Below, piece after piece: positions 4,533-5,495 of a stretch of DNA of 5,495 nt (its first letter is position 1; every line of letters begins with the position of its first letter). The notes under the pieces are model-generated. The model did not search any database, was not told the DNA's origin, and saw nothing but the letters and a program-made list of their open reading frames with translations. Made by a program: the position numbers and the translations under genes. Origin of the DNA: Bacillota bacterium (lineage in GTDB: Bacteria > Bacillota > Clostridia > Oscillospirales > Ruminococcaceae); contig JAEWMM010000145.1 of the NCBI GenBank assembly GCA_023457175.1, forward strand, positions 1 through 5,495, in the 5' to 3' direction.

Positions 4533-5495
4533 ATGAAACGATTGTCTGTAGCTGCCGCCGTCACAGCTTTGCTGTTAGTCGCTCTCACGGGCTGCTTTGA
4601 AAAGGATTTTGAAAGCGGCGTCGTGCTGCGCGGTGCAAAAAATCTGAATTTCGCGGTGGGTGAGACCAAAACCGTAACAGCCGAGCTGCCTCAGGTTGAG
4701 GGCGTCCGGCTCACCGCCATTAGCCGCGATCCGGCACTGGATGTGGAAACAGCCGACGACAATACACTGACGCTCTCCTGCGACACCGCCGGATCGTACA
4801 TCCTCACGCTGCGGCTCGAAGCCAAGGGCTACCGCACCAAGGAGACAAGATATCCCGTTGAGGTCACAACGCAGCCCATGCAGATAACCGCTGCCTTGCA
4901 GGACGGTGATGCCCTCGATCCGGCTCAGGGACTCGTCCTCGGCATGGGGGATGAACGGGTGCTTGTGCTGTCCGGTGCGCCTGAAAACGCTGTGTACAGC
5001 ATTCAAAGCGCTGCGCCGACAGTGGCTGACGCCCAGCAACAGGCGGACGGCATCGTTCTGACCGCCGTCTCGCCCGGTGAGACAACGCTGCAAATAGAGG
5101 TGACCTGTACCGGCTACGAGCCGTTTTCGGCGACGCTGCCCGTCAAGGTAGAGCAACCCACAGCGCTGCTCGAGCTTGCGGTGCAAAGCGTGTCGGGCAG
5201 CACACAGGACAAGCTAAAGGTAACCTGCCTTGCGTTTGAGCAAGGCGGCCGCCTGCTGGCCCAAGCCGATGACCCCGCGGTGTCAGCCACGGTGGAGGGG
5301 AATATCATCCGTATTGCCTCTACCAAGGCGGGCAGCTTTACGGTTGTTGTCTCCTGCGAGGCTGCGGGCTACCACACCGCCACCCAAACGGTTCAGGCAA
5401 CCTTTACGATGCCGCCTGTGCCCTTGTCGCTGCCGGCGTCTGTGGCAGTCGCGCTTGGGCAAACGACAGAGGTTAAGGTTGCCGGTCTGCCGGAG
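4533..5495 (+). CDS. Exported lipoprotein with tandem Ig-like repeats, 3' end outside window
   Basis: An open frame of 321 codons continues past the right edge. The N-terminus is a classic lipoprotein signal: basic MKR, a hydrophobic stretch to residue 18, and the lipobox LTGC with Cys21 as the lipidated residue. The mature part is rich in Thr, Val and Ala and built of diverged repeats of roughly 85-100 residues that look like bacterial Ig-like (BIG2-type) beta sandwiches. Each begins with a strand and turn such as LNFAVGETKTVTAEL (38-52), LVLGMGDERVLVL (134-146) or VAVALGQTTEVKV (304-316). Three end in a strand with an aromatic turn: AKGYRTKETRYPVEV, CTGYEPFSATLPVKV and AAGYHTATQTVQATF, with GY at 99-100, 194-195 and 279-280. 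Four cysteines follow Cys21 (83, 192, 232, 275). It probably stands as a stalk on the outer face of the membrane; any functional domain may lie beyond the window. It is cotranscribed with plsC. Function unknown; lipoprotein nature secure, Ig-like fold likely. Confidence 0.88.
   Translation, partial: MKRLSVAAAVTALLLVALTGCFEKDFESGVVLRGAKNLNFAVGETKTVTAELPQVEGVRLTAISRDPALDVETADDNTLTLSCDTAGSYILTLRLEAKGYRTKETRYPVEVTTQPMQITAALQDGDALDPAQGLVLGMGDERVLVLSGAPENAVYSIQSAAPTVADAQQQADGIVLTAVSPGETTLQIEVTCTGYEPFSATLPVKVEQPTALLELAVQSVSGSTQDKLKVTCLAFEQGGRLLAQADDPAVSATVEGNIIRIASTKAGSFTVVVSCEAAGYHTATQTVQATFTMPPVPLSLPASVAVALGQTTEVKVAGLPE

Noticed and set aside
4575..5186. Open frame of 203 codons on the minus strand
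   Set aside because: It lies entirely antisense to the lipoprotein gene, has no family motifs, and its composition follows from the high-GC coding strand opposite.

Overview
The window looks like chromosomal DNA of a moderately GC-rich Gram-positive anaerobe, most likely a clostridial lineage in the Oscillospiraceae/Ruminococcaceae range. This is inferred from the strong GGAGG-type ribosome binding sites, the YmdB-type phosphodiesterase, the clade of CLC transporter, extended -10 promoters of the form TGnTATAAT, and a lipoprotein built of Ig-like repeats. There is no integrase, transposase, phage gene, tRNA, rRNA or CRISPR array.

Layout. On the minus strand, reading leftward, are an RluA/RluD-family pseudouridine synthase (780-1739, probable TTG start) and then a YmdB-family metallophosphoesterase (starts at 604, runs off the left edge). 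On the plus strand are a CLC-family anion transporter (2360-3619), a PlsC-type 1-acylglycerol-3-phosphate acyltransferase (3779-4528) and, only 4 nt downstream, a lipoprotein with repeated Ig-like domains (4533 to beyond the right edge). The two gene groups diverge from a gene-free region of about 620 nt (1740-2359).

That divergent region is the most unusual part of the window. It carries six TGnTATAAT elements, three on each strand. One 13-bp perfect palindrome has a TATAAT in both arms, and a second inverted repeat pairs two extended -10 elements face to face. A train of hairpins follows a plus-strand promoter and could be an untranslated RNA or long leader. Several short words are repeated (TATTATACCA three times; TTTTAAGCAGC and TTGCGCATC twice). 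Next to the pseudouridine synthase start there is a diverged tandem duplication of about 45-48 nt that still encodes LLKRRRP...LEF in both copies.

Genes together. The synthase and YmdB concern RNA modification and RNA/cyclic-nucleotide metabolism. The plus-strand genes all concern the cell envelope: an anion transporter, a phospholipid biosynthesis acyltransferase, and an exported lipid-anchored protein translated from the same message as the acyltransferase. No obviously new multi-gene system is visible. The points that deserve follow-up are the palindromic divergent promoter region, the possible small RNA, the atypical selectivity residues of the CLC protein, and the plsC-lipoprotein pairing.
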